Below are positions 48,346 through 61,815 of a stretch of DNA of 64,000 bases, piece by piece. The notes under the pieces are model-generated. The model worked only from the letters and a program-made list of their open reading frames with translations. It was not told the origin of the DNA and did not search any database. This DNA is from Triops longicaudatus (lineage: Eukaryota > Arthropoda > Branchiopoda > Notostraca > Triopsidae). The position numbers and the translations under genes are program-made. The first letter of the stretch is position 1. Each line of letters opens with the position of its first letter. The stretch is taken from contig JAGQDJ010000158.1 in assembly GCA_022885665.1 (NCBI GenBank), forward strand, positions 177,503 through 241,502, in the 5' to 3' direction.

Positions 48346-50731
48346 TGTTTGTTCAAGCAAGCCCAAGTCCATTCTAAGTTATATAAGGAATGTAAAACGC
48401 AAAATCCTGGCATTATTTGTGAGGCAGAACCAAATCCAGTTCCAATACCAACCCCCTCTACAACGTCACAGACAAATCCAACTCTTAGCAAATGATTTGA
48501 ACAATTCCACTGAATAGTGGACTCCATTTCGCACAAATTTTGATGCGGACTGATTGATTAGAACCCCTTTCATTACTGTATATATTACGCGTGCTGTACT
48601 GTCTTTTGCCGCTAGTCTTGGAAACCTAAATGTGCGAGCGCAGAATACAGTGCTTTTTTTTTGCATTTCCCCTATTACTCCTTATGAGCATTCACTCAAT
48701 TTTTAGAAAAAAATTTCTTCGGAGTAATCACAGTGGCTACACACTACCAGGAATGTTGGTGAATACACTACTTTTTCCACTAAAAATTTCCTGGATAGAC
48801 TTCCTGCATTGCTTCCATAATCCATCCTTCTCCTTTAATATCGAGATCTAACTCCTTCCAATACCGGCCATAACAGTTCACTTGAGAGCCAACTGCAGTT
48901 TCAACTCATTAGCAATAGGATTTGCTGGACTTGTTCAGTTCCGAAACCCACTCAAAAATAGACATCTTCGGTTCAGTTCAACTCCAAGTCCGCCGAAGCC
49001 CACTTTCGGAATGATAAGATACATTTTATCTCTCAGTCTTAGACAATAAGGTTCGTTTGCTAGGCTTGAAACATAGTTCCGTTGCGCAGACCTGTCTTTT
49101 TCTCTTTTTGATTACTCCAATAATAAAAAGTACGCCATCCTGAGTTTCAACTGGTTTTTAGAGAGTAGATTTTCTTTACGTAAGTACTTGTAAAACTCGA
49201 CAGAGTTTCGGGAGAAGGGGTAATTATACGTTTGCGAGTTTCTCAGGACCACGCATGCCGTGGCTGCATAGTGTGTGCGTTCTTTTACTCGGGGAGCGAA
49301 CAGCAGTTGCAGAGTTCACACCGTTTTCAAAGCGTTTCAAAGGACCCCTCCCCTTCGCTCCAACTCACACACTCAAACGCTAAGCCTTAGTATGGATATG
49401 TCCAAATTACTACTGTCCTTGTCTGTTCATTACTCATAAACGTCAACTTAAGCATTTTTGCACACACACAGACATAAACCCTTATCCAAAATGTATATAA
49501 ACAGGTTTAATAGTAAAACCACTGGAGAAGATACAGCACTTCAAGTTACGGCGAAAGAATCTACACAGACCGCCCCAGCAAACACAATATCCGTCAACAC
49601 AAACAAAAGCCCCTTTGACCGCTTACAAACTATTTTAAAGAGCTAACAATGAAGTTCTTTTTCTACCGTTTCTTTTTGCTTCCATCAGCACATTTCTTCT
49701 CAACAACACTTCCAAGTCGAAACTGCTCGCACACCAAGAGGCTTGCCCTCGTTACAATTCCGTAATGCATGTGCATTATGCGGCTTTGCATAAACAAATG
49801 AGTAATCAGAGACAAAGCGAATTTATACCTCTATAGAAAATAAAATAATGGATACAATGCAATTTAAATTATGGAAAGAAGCGAAGTACACTAAACTGAA
49901 TTATGGTATTTATGAAGAAACTAAGAAGCTTGATATAAATATATAAAAAAAGCTTAATGAAACATAATACAAAATATAGATAAGATACTACAGATTGAGG
50001 ATAGAAACCACAGTATAAAGGATACACATTCGGATAACTGGGCTATCTCCCAATGTTAAAGTTTATTCCCTACTTTCTTCGTTCCTTGAGTACATCTATA
50101 TAAAAGGACAGAGTAACAAAGGGTACATTCGCGAACTTACCATTGCAAGTGCAATTAAAAAAAAAACTCACGCTGGTTTACAAAGCGCTTAGTTTAAACG
50201 TATAAGAGATAGTAGGGGAAAGTTTGGGAGAGCAAGGTCGCCAGACCCCCATTTTTGGAATATTGTCTTTCTCTTTGTTAACTTTTTCTTTGGTAGATTA
50301 GGAATGCCTACCCTGGATACGATGGGTGAGTTTGTGAATCCATGCCCTCCTATCTTCGCGAGTACCCCCATATCCTCTGAGACAGAAAGCAGGGAAAAAC
50401 CTCTAACATTGGAAGATGGGCCAGTTATCCTACTGTGCAACCTTTATACTGTGGTAGAAACTGTACTAACAAAAAATAAAATTACAGGAGATTATACAAT
50501 AGGAAAGAAATGACAATTTGCGCAATACATTATATGAAATGAAGTTACAAAATATGGAAAAGAATTGGACGCCAATTTTTACGACAGAAATTTTAAGAAA
50601 ACGTAAAAATACAACACAAAAGCACAAACGAATGGAATATAATTACGAAAAACTAAACGTTAGCAAATTGTAGAAAATGTAATGCGAAATGACAACATAA
50701 GAGATAAAAAAGAAAGAAGTTTACAGAGGAA

Positions 50732-50818
50732 CAAGGCCATACCCAGGGGGTGTAAAGGAAGGTTCATCTCCCCCCCCTCCCCCCCGGCCCCTGAGCAAAA
50801 ATCCTGGGTACGACCCTG
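50732..50818. repeat. 87-bp miniature inverted-repeat sequence
   Basis: Left CAAGGCCATACCCAGG and right CCTGGGTACGACCCTG are imperfect inverted repeats around a C-rich core. It looks like an extremely shortened DNA transposon. Confidence 0.5.
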
Positions 50819-51089
50819 CAGAGGAATATATTAGCGAACCTTGATGTAAGTCGTACGAAAAGCCATGGAGAACCCTCTTTGTGCTTTTTAAAGTGTATTT
50901 TTTCTACATATCTATTACTTCCCTTTAGAATTAACTCCCCTGGGTGCCTGAGGGAGAATTTCTTTCAACCATTGGTTCTCTTGTGTCCGAATAAAACAGG
51001 GAGATTTGTCATCAACCGAACCTGAAAATGGGTCCAAGTATAGTTGGCAGCTAGTGATTCTTGCCACACGTTTGTTTTTGCCACTGGAG

Positions 51090-51105
51090 CGAGGGGGGGG
51101 GGGGG
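51090..51105. repeat. Poly-G tract
   Basis: GAGGGGGGGGGGGGGGG, seen directly. Similar C or G runs occur near 7891, 35155, 39460 and 50770. Confidence 0.8.
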
Positions 51106-54100
51106 GACTTGAAAGGTTTTATTGGCTCAACTGCTTGAACTCTTCCTTGACTTTCATGTTTCGAACGAAACGGCACCCGAAAAAGTACGGTTTACTTGTT
51201 TGGTGAGTAAGAAAAAGGACACGACTCTTTTTTACCACTTGGGTGGTTTATGAAACCCGTCAGAGTAAACTAAAAGCAGAGTGGTACAAACTTGCATGGA
51301 AAAATTTAGCTGACACTCCGCAAAAACCAGAAAGACACGCAGAAGTAAGCGGATGATAAACGGCGCGGGGCGTATATCGAAACACAAAGCGAGATAGTAG
51401 TCGTTCCCCAAGATAAGCGGACATTTTCTTAGCTTTTCCATGTAAAAAAGGGAGAAAAAATTACTCCATCTTTTGTAAGTGGAGAAAAGCTTAGGAATGT
51501 TAGAAAGATAGTAAAAAGTTACTAAACAAGTCACAAAACCACTAGAACGTAGTTCCGAACCTAATGATATGTAAGATTAGCTTGGAAATCTTGAAAAACT
51601 TACATGAGATAATGCCAAAAGTATTTTTGAAGATTTTGACAAACTACCAGGGCAAGGGTACAAGTGACAAAATCCTTAAGAACTGATTCGCTTTGTGCCC
51701 CATTTTTGTGTAAAAGTGAAACTTAAGGCAACTAAAATGTCATTAACGGTAGATTTTCTTTTTTATAAAAGCGATGTCTCCTGTGGGTGTGTTCCTCTGT
51801 TCTGAAAAGAAGATTACTCAACTACGCATATTATACTTAGAGTAATAAGAAAGAACCATAGCCGATTTTAGAAATGCATTACAATTTATAAGAAAACATG
51901 ACTTGTTATCGATGTCCACCATTTTCTATACTAGGCATCGTGTGGGTTCTCCATTGCATCACTCTCTATACTGAAAGGAAAAACCATTCTATGCACTCCT
52001 GTCGTTTTCTGACACATGTAAACAAAATCCGAGCACAATATTTTGTGTTTAACAGAACCTTTTCCGCACGTTTCTCAATGACGTCAAACTGAACCCACGC
52101 CATGCTGTGTTTTAGCTATGGCGACCTTAACCCAACTATGCTGTTTTTCGCTTTAGTTATTGTGAGTGCACTTAAACTTATATTCTCGAAAGATCACCTG
52201 GGGGTCTCTAAAATACTGAATTTGATTGAATAAAAATAAATGTGAGCAAAATCGCAGTTAAACTGCTTTAAAAATTAATGAAAAGTCAAGGGGCTCGCGT
52301 GTAAACGGGAATACTGCATAGCAGTACGAAGAAAATAGTTCACGCATTGAGTATTGCACACCCACAGAGTAGTTCCTCGATTAGTGCGCGGTACGGCGAG
52401 TACTTTGCAGTAATTGATCAACTGATTCACTCCTGATCTCCCAGGTAGCCCTTTTTCGTTATATACAATCCTCAACTTCGAGTTTAACTCCCTTTTTAAG
52501 TTAAACCCTATTGATACGCCGTTTTACATATGAAACACGCGACCATTCTGTGCGGTCGTTAATCCTTCCTATCCTCGCGAGCTTTTGAAATCATCTCTAA
52601 TGCATCCCGTGTCCCTTATTCCTATCCTGTCCTTGCTGCTTCTTTTGGTCGATCGAAGGAGACAAGAGTCTTCTCTCTCTTACTATTCCGCGAGGCAACG
52701 GTATCGAATCTCGTTTCGCTAATGTATTTGCACACGGAACGACGTTGGAAGGAGCTCTACCAGCAACATACACACAACACACATAGGCAAAGCTTCAGCC
52801 TTTCAGCCAAAGCTTCAGCCAAAGCGGCAGCCTTTCTCAACTTGGAGTGTTTAGAAACAAGACAAAACCCGCCTCGGACAGGCTCCCGGTATCAGCCAAA
52901 GTACCAGCAACGGTAGGATATTAAAACGTTTCGCAAAAGCTATAAAGCCTGCATGTTGCACTTCACTGCCGCACATACGTGTTCTCAACCGTCGCATGCA
53001 GATTGATAGACAAGAATACCAATGTATCATCGCTAGCACATAAAAGATTCCGTGCTAGATTATGCATCTGATTCTTATTCAGTCGCTAGTACACTAGAAG
53101 ATAAAAAAAGAAGAACTGCAAATCAGCATGGGGACACTTCATCACACAACGCTGGTAATATGCGGAGGGACACGAGGGAATACGAGATTGGGGTCACACC
53201 GGTCAACTTTTTCTTAGTGCAGAATCTCGTTCGGTGCTTCTACTCCCGGCGACAGTAAATCACAGGTCTCGGATATCGGCAATAAAAAATAGACATAAAT
53301 AAAACTGTAGGAAAAAAGCTCCGGACGCCTCTATCACTGGAAGTCAAACATGTTACTGCCTTCAATGCCACGGAACTCGACGCCTTTTGGGACAATTAAG
53401 TCGAACAAAGATTCCCTTAGCTGACATGTCATTCATTACTAGCTCTCCGCGACACTCTATAATACGTCATGGAAGGGCATTTTAGCACGAGAGATAAATG
53501 TAGCAGTGCAAAGCGCGCTTTCGATCTTCGAGAACATAGAAAGACTCCAACTTTCATTCCTTCACGCGATACATCGCATCCGTTCCAATGAAGTTTCACT
53601 GCCAGTGTCTTGGAGGGTAAACGATTTTAAGCTTTGAATTTATTTGTCCCCTAAACCTTGCCCTCTTCCGTCCCTTTGTGCCTCTTACTGTCTCACTGAA
53701 ATAATTTTCCCGGAAGTGAAGGCCAATCACCAAATAAACTCTCAAAGCGTAAACAATGGAAGAGACTGGTTTCTTCACAAATACAAAGGAAACTGTGACA
53801 TACCTTCAGCTTCAAGTGCAGAGGTTCATAGCATTGAAGAAAGTAAAAAAGTAATTCCTCAGCACTATCACCACAGATCCTTGTAAGAGTTAACGACGTG
53901 TTGTGAGAGTCGGTGTTCCAAACTGAATCTCTTCCCGGCTTATACTGAGGAATCGCGGCCGGTGTACTGCAAGTGTCGTTGTCGATGGAACAGGCGTTGA
54001 AATTTTCGTGGCGAAGTGTTTAGGCAAGCGGGGAAACGTTGCGTTTGTCCGGCCACAAAGGCAAGGAAGCTTCGCCTTAATACAGCACAGCATTGCTGCG

Positions 54101-57100
54101 CAACGCGTGCGCAAGCTGAACCTCAATGGGTTTTGTTCGACAAGCGTTGGTAGGAAAAACGTTAGCCTGTGCCGCGTGGTATAGCGTGGCGTCCAAGTGT
54201 TTGCAAGTTGGGGAACCATTTGGTCTTCTGAAAAACGGCTTACCATTATGCACCCTGCACTGGTGGCGGTAAGCGAGTGATATAAAGCATTACGAACGCT
54301 TAGCTTGGCTTACGAGCTTCACAAGCAACATACAGTAATGCTGTAATTTTACGTTGTCCTTGATTTACTCGAGTTCACAATGGCACGGCAGAAAAATTGG
54401 TACCATTTAAATAAAGCAAGTAGATGAACAGATGGCCTTAATGGTGGAATGTCGCAAGACATGAACAAATCCAAGAAAAAATGAAAGTCAATGAAGGTCT
54501 TATTTTTCAGAACTACATTACGGAACTAATTAGAAAAAATCGTCTAGTCAATAAGTATAATTAAGCCAAACTAATGGATATTAATACGGAAGCTAATGTG
54601 GCGAATCTAGTTAATTCATATCACTTCGCAGTTTTAAATTTGTAATGTTTTTAAAAAATTGGCTCACATTTAGTGGCGAAGTAAACCTAATAAAATGTAA
54701 ATGTAAAAGGTGCTTGTGATAACAGTGTTGCAAACAAGTCTAACAAAAATTCACGATACTTACGTTGCACTCATTAAAAGTAATCCTACGCTGCAACCCT
54801 ATTTTATTCGCATAAACACAGCCTTCATGAGAGCAATTGTGAGCTACACTTTGTACGTCTTTCTAGACATGGTAAGAAGTCCTGACTAACGAACTTCAGG
54901 TACGCCGAAAGCTGGCTAACTTGAAACATATTGACGCTATTCCTGACGAGCTAGACAATTGGTTTGGTCATATGAACTAATATTGGGTGGGTTTTCCTAT
55001 TAGCACTTTTGGTAATGTAATTAGATCCTTAGTTTGGAATAAAGCCTAAACTGTAGTAGTGTCATACTAGACGTTCCGGCAAAGTAGCTTAAAACCTAAC
55101 GATTTGCCAATACGATTAACATTGCCCTTTAAACTAAAAAGAATTGACACTGTTATATTTATTATGCCAACTTAAAAGCTTCACTGTAAGAATGCCGGAA
55201 GTATGAACAAACAAGTGACTTGTCCAAGCAATTTTCAACACTCAATACATATCAAATGGTAGTTACCCATTCGTGCATGGCGTTACAATGGCACGTTACT
55301 ATCGTTTGAAGCGAAAAGAATAGGGGAAGAAAATGGCTTTAAGAAGCTTTTTTGAGCTGTTCTATAAGTGAAAGTAACTTTTCATTCTGTTACATCATTT
55401 CATAACGCTTTCATCCTCTTGTTGTTTTTCTTTATATTGCATTACAATACCTAGGATACGCCGGCTTTTCTTTCTGGTTCTGATATCGACAACCAGTAAA
55501 GAGATTGAAGACTTGAACAAAGCGGGTGAAGTAAGCAGGGGTGGTGAGTTTGGTAAAGACCAGCTAGTCCAAAGTTGTGGGGCCATTGACCATTTGTGTT
55601 TTCCATAGAAAAAACGATATCTCCTCTATTCTCCTTACCCAGGCGAAAAGCTCTTATTATCAACTATTCAAAAGCTTCCTTGGGGAGATTGCTTTTTCAA
55701 TCTTCCTTTCGGGGAGAAATTCAGTGTTAAATGAGAAAAAAAAATAACTTGTACGTTTGAAACGTTAACGTAAAATGTTTGTAGTAGGATTTCCAGTCTT
55801 TTTTAACCTTCTCAACCTACGTTGCGCCAAAAATCCATAAAAAAGCATACACTATGCCAACACGAGCTTGCACAATAACTGATGCGTACTTTCTTCCTTC
55901 GCGGTAGTGAAAAATCCCTCAACGTTGCCTGCTTTTCCAGCCTGCCGCTCCTCCCTTTCCTTTAAACGACAAAAGAGGGTGCTGACGACGTTGAGAGTCC
56001 TAAACTACCTTTCTTTGGACTCGGCAATTGATATTGACCATAGCAATGTTCTTTGAAAAAAAAAAGAGTACGGTACATGAAGGGTATGCAGCAACAAAAT
56101 GTTTTTATATAAAAAGCTGGCAAAAAGCAAACACAAGAAACAGTTTGGAAACTTGAACCAAAGAGACACGCTAGACGATTTGCAAACAAATCGATTTTTT
56201 AGGAGAAAAGGTATACAGAAATCTTGGATCTTCATTATTTATTTAATTCTTCCTATAAAAGTATTGTATCCACTATTTTTATGTTATTAGTAGAGACACC
56301 GAACAAGTTGACTGAAAACAGCTTTTACTTTTTTTCTTGGGCTGGTAAACATAATGCACAGACTGAAATACAGCTCGAACTTACGTCAACTAAAAAAACC
56401 TTCTTTATCGAAGGAGCCATTCTGTACTTATAAAAAATAGAAAAAGTGAGTTATCATTGAAAGAAACTTCTAGATGCTTCGTACTTGTAGAGTTTTGTTT
56501 GCTGGTAGAGGAACAAACGTAAGACAGGAGTTAAACAGTTTGAGCCCATTTCATTTGAGGCAATGAGAATTGTATTCTATAAGAGTAAAAGGATTAAATA
56601 ACTGCACAACACTTCAGCGACACAACAACGAGAGCAGTAATCAAGAATAAAAATAACGACAATATACAAGATAAATTGAACATGTGCATTAAACAACGCA
56701 CGACACACATTAAAATACATGCAACTTTCCATTATACCAACTGGACAAAATTCAAGATTACACATTTGATTACATATGAGTAAAAAATGAAAAAAAATAA
56801 ATAAATAAACGCATGATACAGTTTAACGATACAACAGTGAAAACCGCAGTAAAGAATACATAAGATCACACAATTCAACAGAACAAACTGAACATGGTTA
56901 CTCAACAACATTTCGCACAATTCATAACATCTCAGCAACTTTTCAGAATATTAATTCATCAAAAACAAAAGATTAAAGCAATCAAGCACTATCCTGAATC
57001 CCATATCATTAGCTGGAGTCACGATAATAATGTTGTATTGCAATGACGAGCTGCACTCTTAAAGTAGTCACCTAAGCGCGATCAAAAGATAACACCACTA

Positions 57101-58552
57101 TTGCCTATAGCTTCCAACATACGTTGTCTCACTCCATCCTTACACGAATGTTTCATGACCCGCTGCAACGCTTTTTCAAGGGGAAATTTCATTGTTGCCT
57201 GGTTTCGTTCGGTTAGCATAAGTCCGTTCCTAAATCGTTTCTTTTTCAAACACTATATATGGTACAGCACTACAATACTCAGCTTACATACCACAACACA
57301 GACCGTACGCACTTTTTCCGTATGTAAAGTTATTTTGAAAATAGGACGAGAAAAACTAAAACAGCTAACTGTACTGAGAACTCATGACAGGGGAGCACAC
57401 GTAGCAGGCTTCAGAGCGGGAGTGGAAACCTTGAACGCCACCACACGTTGAAGAAACAAAACAAAATTCCCGATTTTTGGGAAGGATTCCCAATAACAGG
57501 AAAAAAAACTTGCTACATTTTGGTGAAAAGGACGAAATTTTAGTAATGTTTGGTAGGTCAAGCTCATTTTTTTGGTAGCAGGAACCAATTACTGATTACG
57601 ATTTAGTTTTAGGCGGTAGTTTTTTCCATTTTTTTTACAGTGTAACAACTTATTAATGGACAGCCTACAGTTGTTTTTAAGAAAGGTTACAATATTAGAA
57701 AAAATTGCCTTATATTAGAGGTGAGTCTTTGTGCAGAAGCTACCGGGGAAATTCCGAAGTCTGAAATTTTTAAAACCGATTTCTAGTACCCATTTTTGTA
57801 GTCCCAATAGATCATGTCAATTCTGAGCGTAATTCAGTCATAGTATAATTGCAGTGGCGTTTTTTTTTCAGGGTGCATTACAAACGAACAGAACGAGTTG
57901 ATATATAAATGCAATGAATTTTCAGGTTTGCACCCCCTAGTAAAACATATATATGGGCTTGCATCCCTTACATTGTATGAAAAGTCCCCCACTTTTTTGG
58001 AAAAAAAGCAGGAGCCAGGTTGGGGATTTTCTAATACCAGAAAAAAAATCTGGGGCTTCCATACCAAAAACGGTATACACAAACTTCAGAAACGGTTATT
58101 TACAAAATCCCCAAATCGTAAAATGTAATTCCAAAATAAGGGCTATCAGCTCTAGTAACTAGTATTTACAATTCTTCCTTTTTGAAGACTAAATTACGAA
58201 ACGTAAATATACTAAAATACCTAATTTAGAAAGTAATCTCCTTAAAAAAATCTCTAAAATGTATACTTATTATTACATACTAACTTTGAAGCAGAGTGTT
58301 CCTTTGTTACATTTTTATTACTTATAAAACCTGGTCAAGTTGAGAGGAAAATACAATACAATTGAAATTGTGCACAAATCAAAATACAATACAATGCGCA
58401 AATTAATCAATACACAAGTCAACATACACAGTGTTGCGTTTCGAAATTTGTTGTTAACAGGGATTAGCTCTTGCCGTAGGTTGCTCCCCTCTCTTATCAC
58501 ATGATCCTCCCTTTCACCTGGTTTTGCCTTGTACGTACTCAGTGACCTTGTC

Positions 58553-58978
58553 TGTGAACACATTCGTCCTGTCAAGTGTTTAACTCAATTGTCAGGTAGA
58601 AGCTCTCTTTGTAGACATGCGAATATTCCAAGTTGGTAGAGAGAAACCGAGGTTGCAAATACGGGTGGTGAGCCGGACTACTATGTAGGCCTATGGAACG
58701 CGCTCAGCCACCGTATGACAGGTTAATGCTAGTTCAGCTTCCCTTTTTGGCAAGGTTAGTCAGAGTAGACACCTCGTGTAGTTACCCTTGGAGTTGACTA
58801 GGTACTCCAGAGTTAGTAAGCCGCTTGGGGCGGCGTATGGTAAAGTTAGTAGAGCCTCGTATTTCTCCTTGTTTTGCATTGTTATCTTGCTGTTGTAATA
58901 AAGTCTAATAGTTCCTTTTGCTAAAAATCCTGAGTGCATTTTACCCTCCGTTCGGTCACGAAAGATAAAATCTTAACA
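58553..58978 (+). mobile_element. Possible solo LTR
   Basis: Begins TGTGAACACATTCG and ends CTTAACA, giving TG..CA borders. It has an AATAAAG signal near 58897 preceded by a T-rich stretch, and is less AT-rich than its surroundings. No internal retroelement sequence or second LTR is visible, and no clear target-site duplication, so borders are tentative. Confidence 0.45.
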
Positions 58979-59107
58979 CAAGAAAAGACAAATCAATCAG
59001 TTGAAGCTAAACCATTACAGAACGCGAGTTACAAATGAATATCAAGTCATTTGAAGTCATAATACGGTATTTTTCTGTTACACACCTCGTGGACTGGTAG
59101 GCTACGA

Positions 59108-59180
59108 TAGGTTTAGTTAGGTTATGTTAGGTTTAGTTCCAGTTAGGTTAGGCTAGATTAAGCTAAGTTAGTTAAATTAT
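59108..59180 (+). repeat. Degenerate TTAGG-like interstitial repeat
   Basis: TTAGTTAGGTTATGTTAGGT, CAGTTAGGTTAGGCTAGATT and related units. TTAGG is the ancestral arthropod telomere repeat. Shorter runs occur near 10060 and 63550 (as CCTAA). Confidence 0.5.
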
Positions 59181-61790
59181 GCTCAATAAGAGTTCACGTT
59201 GGAGGCACCCACAACCAAAAACAAGCGGATAGAAACACTGTAATGCTAATGTTAAACTGTGACGCGTTATAACACTTTTTTTTTGCAAACATTGTCGTTT
59301 TCTTTAAAAAAAGAAATAAACTTACAAGCCTCAATTCATCTACTTGTCATGAAGCTAATTAATGCAAAAGTTTGGCTCAAAAATCTATTGGGGCTGAGAA
59401 AAACGTCCACGAACGAAACCCGCCAAGCCAAAGGGCGTAAAACAAACCCTCAATACATATAAACTCAACGTAGGAGGTTATTCACAAGCCACTGCCATGC
59501 GTGTCGTCCACGTACACTGAATCTAATAGACCAATACAAATATAAAACACATCCATATACATAAAGTGAGCATAACAGACAAACACAAGCACAAAATACA
59601 TCCATATACACAAGACACATATTCACAAGTCAACATTTAACGGACAATTCGCCCACGATTTTTTTCTTTCATTAACCAAATGTCACACCATTTTTATAGG
59701 TCCTGTTTTCCTCAAAGCGTAACCTTTCATGCCAAGTCACCTGTCTTGACGAAAGATTAGGTTAAGTTTAAGGCCTTTGGCATACGTCACGTTGTCAACA
59801 TAGTAAGTATCCATAAAGCATCAGCCTCTTCTTTAGTTTTAACGAACAGTCCCATGACCATTTGCACACGCAGGGTTAGTTTATGAACTACTTACACAAG
59901 CAGTGCTTTAATTTAATAGCAGTATAAAGCTGAGCAGACCTTATTACTTGCCTGCTAGTAAAAATGAAACACTGTCGTCTTCCAACCTTGGTTGTCCCCG
60001 TAGACGGAACTTATACATACTATCAGTATTACATGTAAATACCAATTCCTAGCAATTTGAACTACCTATTCTTGCGATAGTCTAATGTTGTTTCTGGAGA
60101 AGATACAGATAATAGAGGGTGAGATCGTCGTCTTCGTGTATAAGCTACTAGTTATGAGCGCCAGTTGCCCTATTACTGAGAGTAACAAACCAGCTTTTAG
60201 GACAGCTATGAGTTTTGAGGGGGGAATAGAAATTTCTGGAATTTTGTAAACAAAATTTCTAATAGCCGTTTCAACGAACTCTCGATTTCTACTAAATTTT
60301 CGTCCAACCAAAGCAATTAAAAGAACGACTAGACAGCTAAGAACAAAATTGTTTTCTCCCTTAATTCATTTAAGAGCTCGTTGACATTACAGATCACTCA
60401 CCTATTGTTAGTATTCACTTGAACGCCAAACATTTGCCGTACATAAATAATTGAATAAGTTGAATACAGTGATCAAGTAATTTAAAAAGCCAGGCATTCA
60501 TTAGAAATGCGCTATGCGTTTACTTTGACTTTTCGACGCCAATCGTGTCATAACCAGCTTCAGCTGGATCCCAAGTGGAGTTTGCAAAGATGGCAGCTAA
60601 CTCGACTCGCAACGCAAGACCAAAGAGAACAGCAAGCTCAAGCTGTTTATTTTATTGCCAAGGCTGCGTTTTCATTGCCACCTTAACCCGCGTTACCAGA
60701 GCCGGATTTCCCGTAAGGAAAACCTAGGCCATGGCTTAGGGTGCAGTCAGGGTGTCAATTCAATATTTGCAAATAGTTCAGTATTATTTTGGAAAGATTA
60801 TAGAAAGCTGTTTCTAAAATGTATATCCAAATACACTAAATGGATTCAACTGTGGATTTACGTTGTGACAACGGAATGTTGTCACACAGTTATTGTGTAC
60901 GATGTCGTTTAACTCAAACCCGACTCCGAAAATAACTTAATCGATTGAATTTTACATTCGAAATGTTCATTTACCTACAGAAAATTTCTACTTTTTGAAA
61001 AGCTAACGGCGTCTTTTGCACAAGGGCGTATTAGATAATGAGGCTGCGACCGAAAACCAACTACGTTGCCCGTGAATTCTCACGTTTTGCAGGATATAAG
61101 CTAATGTCCATAAATTTCCTTTTTATCTCTACTAATGGAAACAAACAAATGTTCCTTCGACAGGGTTTCTCATTTTTTAAATTTTGTTCAGTTTTTTTGA
61201 GACATTGTAACATTATGCAGCAACTTGACGTGTCAGCGAAACATTGACAAATGATCCAACTCATTGGGTACCTACTTCAGAGGCACCGGAGCCAAAAGAA
61301 AAAAATCTCCTTGCCTCTTATCATAAGAAAGATGATCCAATTAACCAAATTAGCTACCACTCTCTCTACGCCTCAGTTGTTCTTTTTTTCCTCTTCAGCT
61401 CAGTCGCCAGATGAGTTCCTTTTACCTTAGGAAACATCTTGAGCTTTCGCCCTAAGAAGCCGAGGAAAAGTATCTTCCACTGAGTCTTGCTTGGTTACCT
61501 ATAATCGATAGCAGATAATCTGCACAGAAAAGGGGGAATTATTGATTTGCTGAGCATGGCTAAAGCCTTGTAAGAATCTCTTGCTCCCTTCTCGACCAAC
61601 ACAAACCATGAACCTAATTTCCTGATTATGGTAATCGTCAATTAATCCCTTTTCTTATCCTTAACTGTACTAGTACAATGTATCAATTACGCATTCTAAC
61701 TAATGCATACACTTGCAATATATTCTGCTTCCTATGTATAACAAAGAGGCGACAACGAGCCCTTTTTATACGAAGGACGGCAACACATGC

Positions 61791-61815
61791 AAAAAAAAAA
61801 AAAAAAAAAAAAAAA
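61791..61815 (+). repeat. Poly-A tract
   Basis: 25 consecutive A followed by further A-rich sequence. It may be the tail of a retroposed sequence, but nothing recognisable lies 5' of it. Confidence 0.85.
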
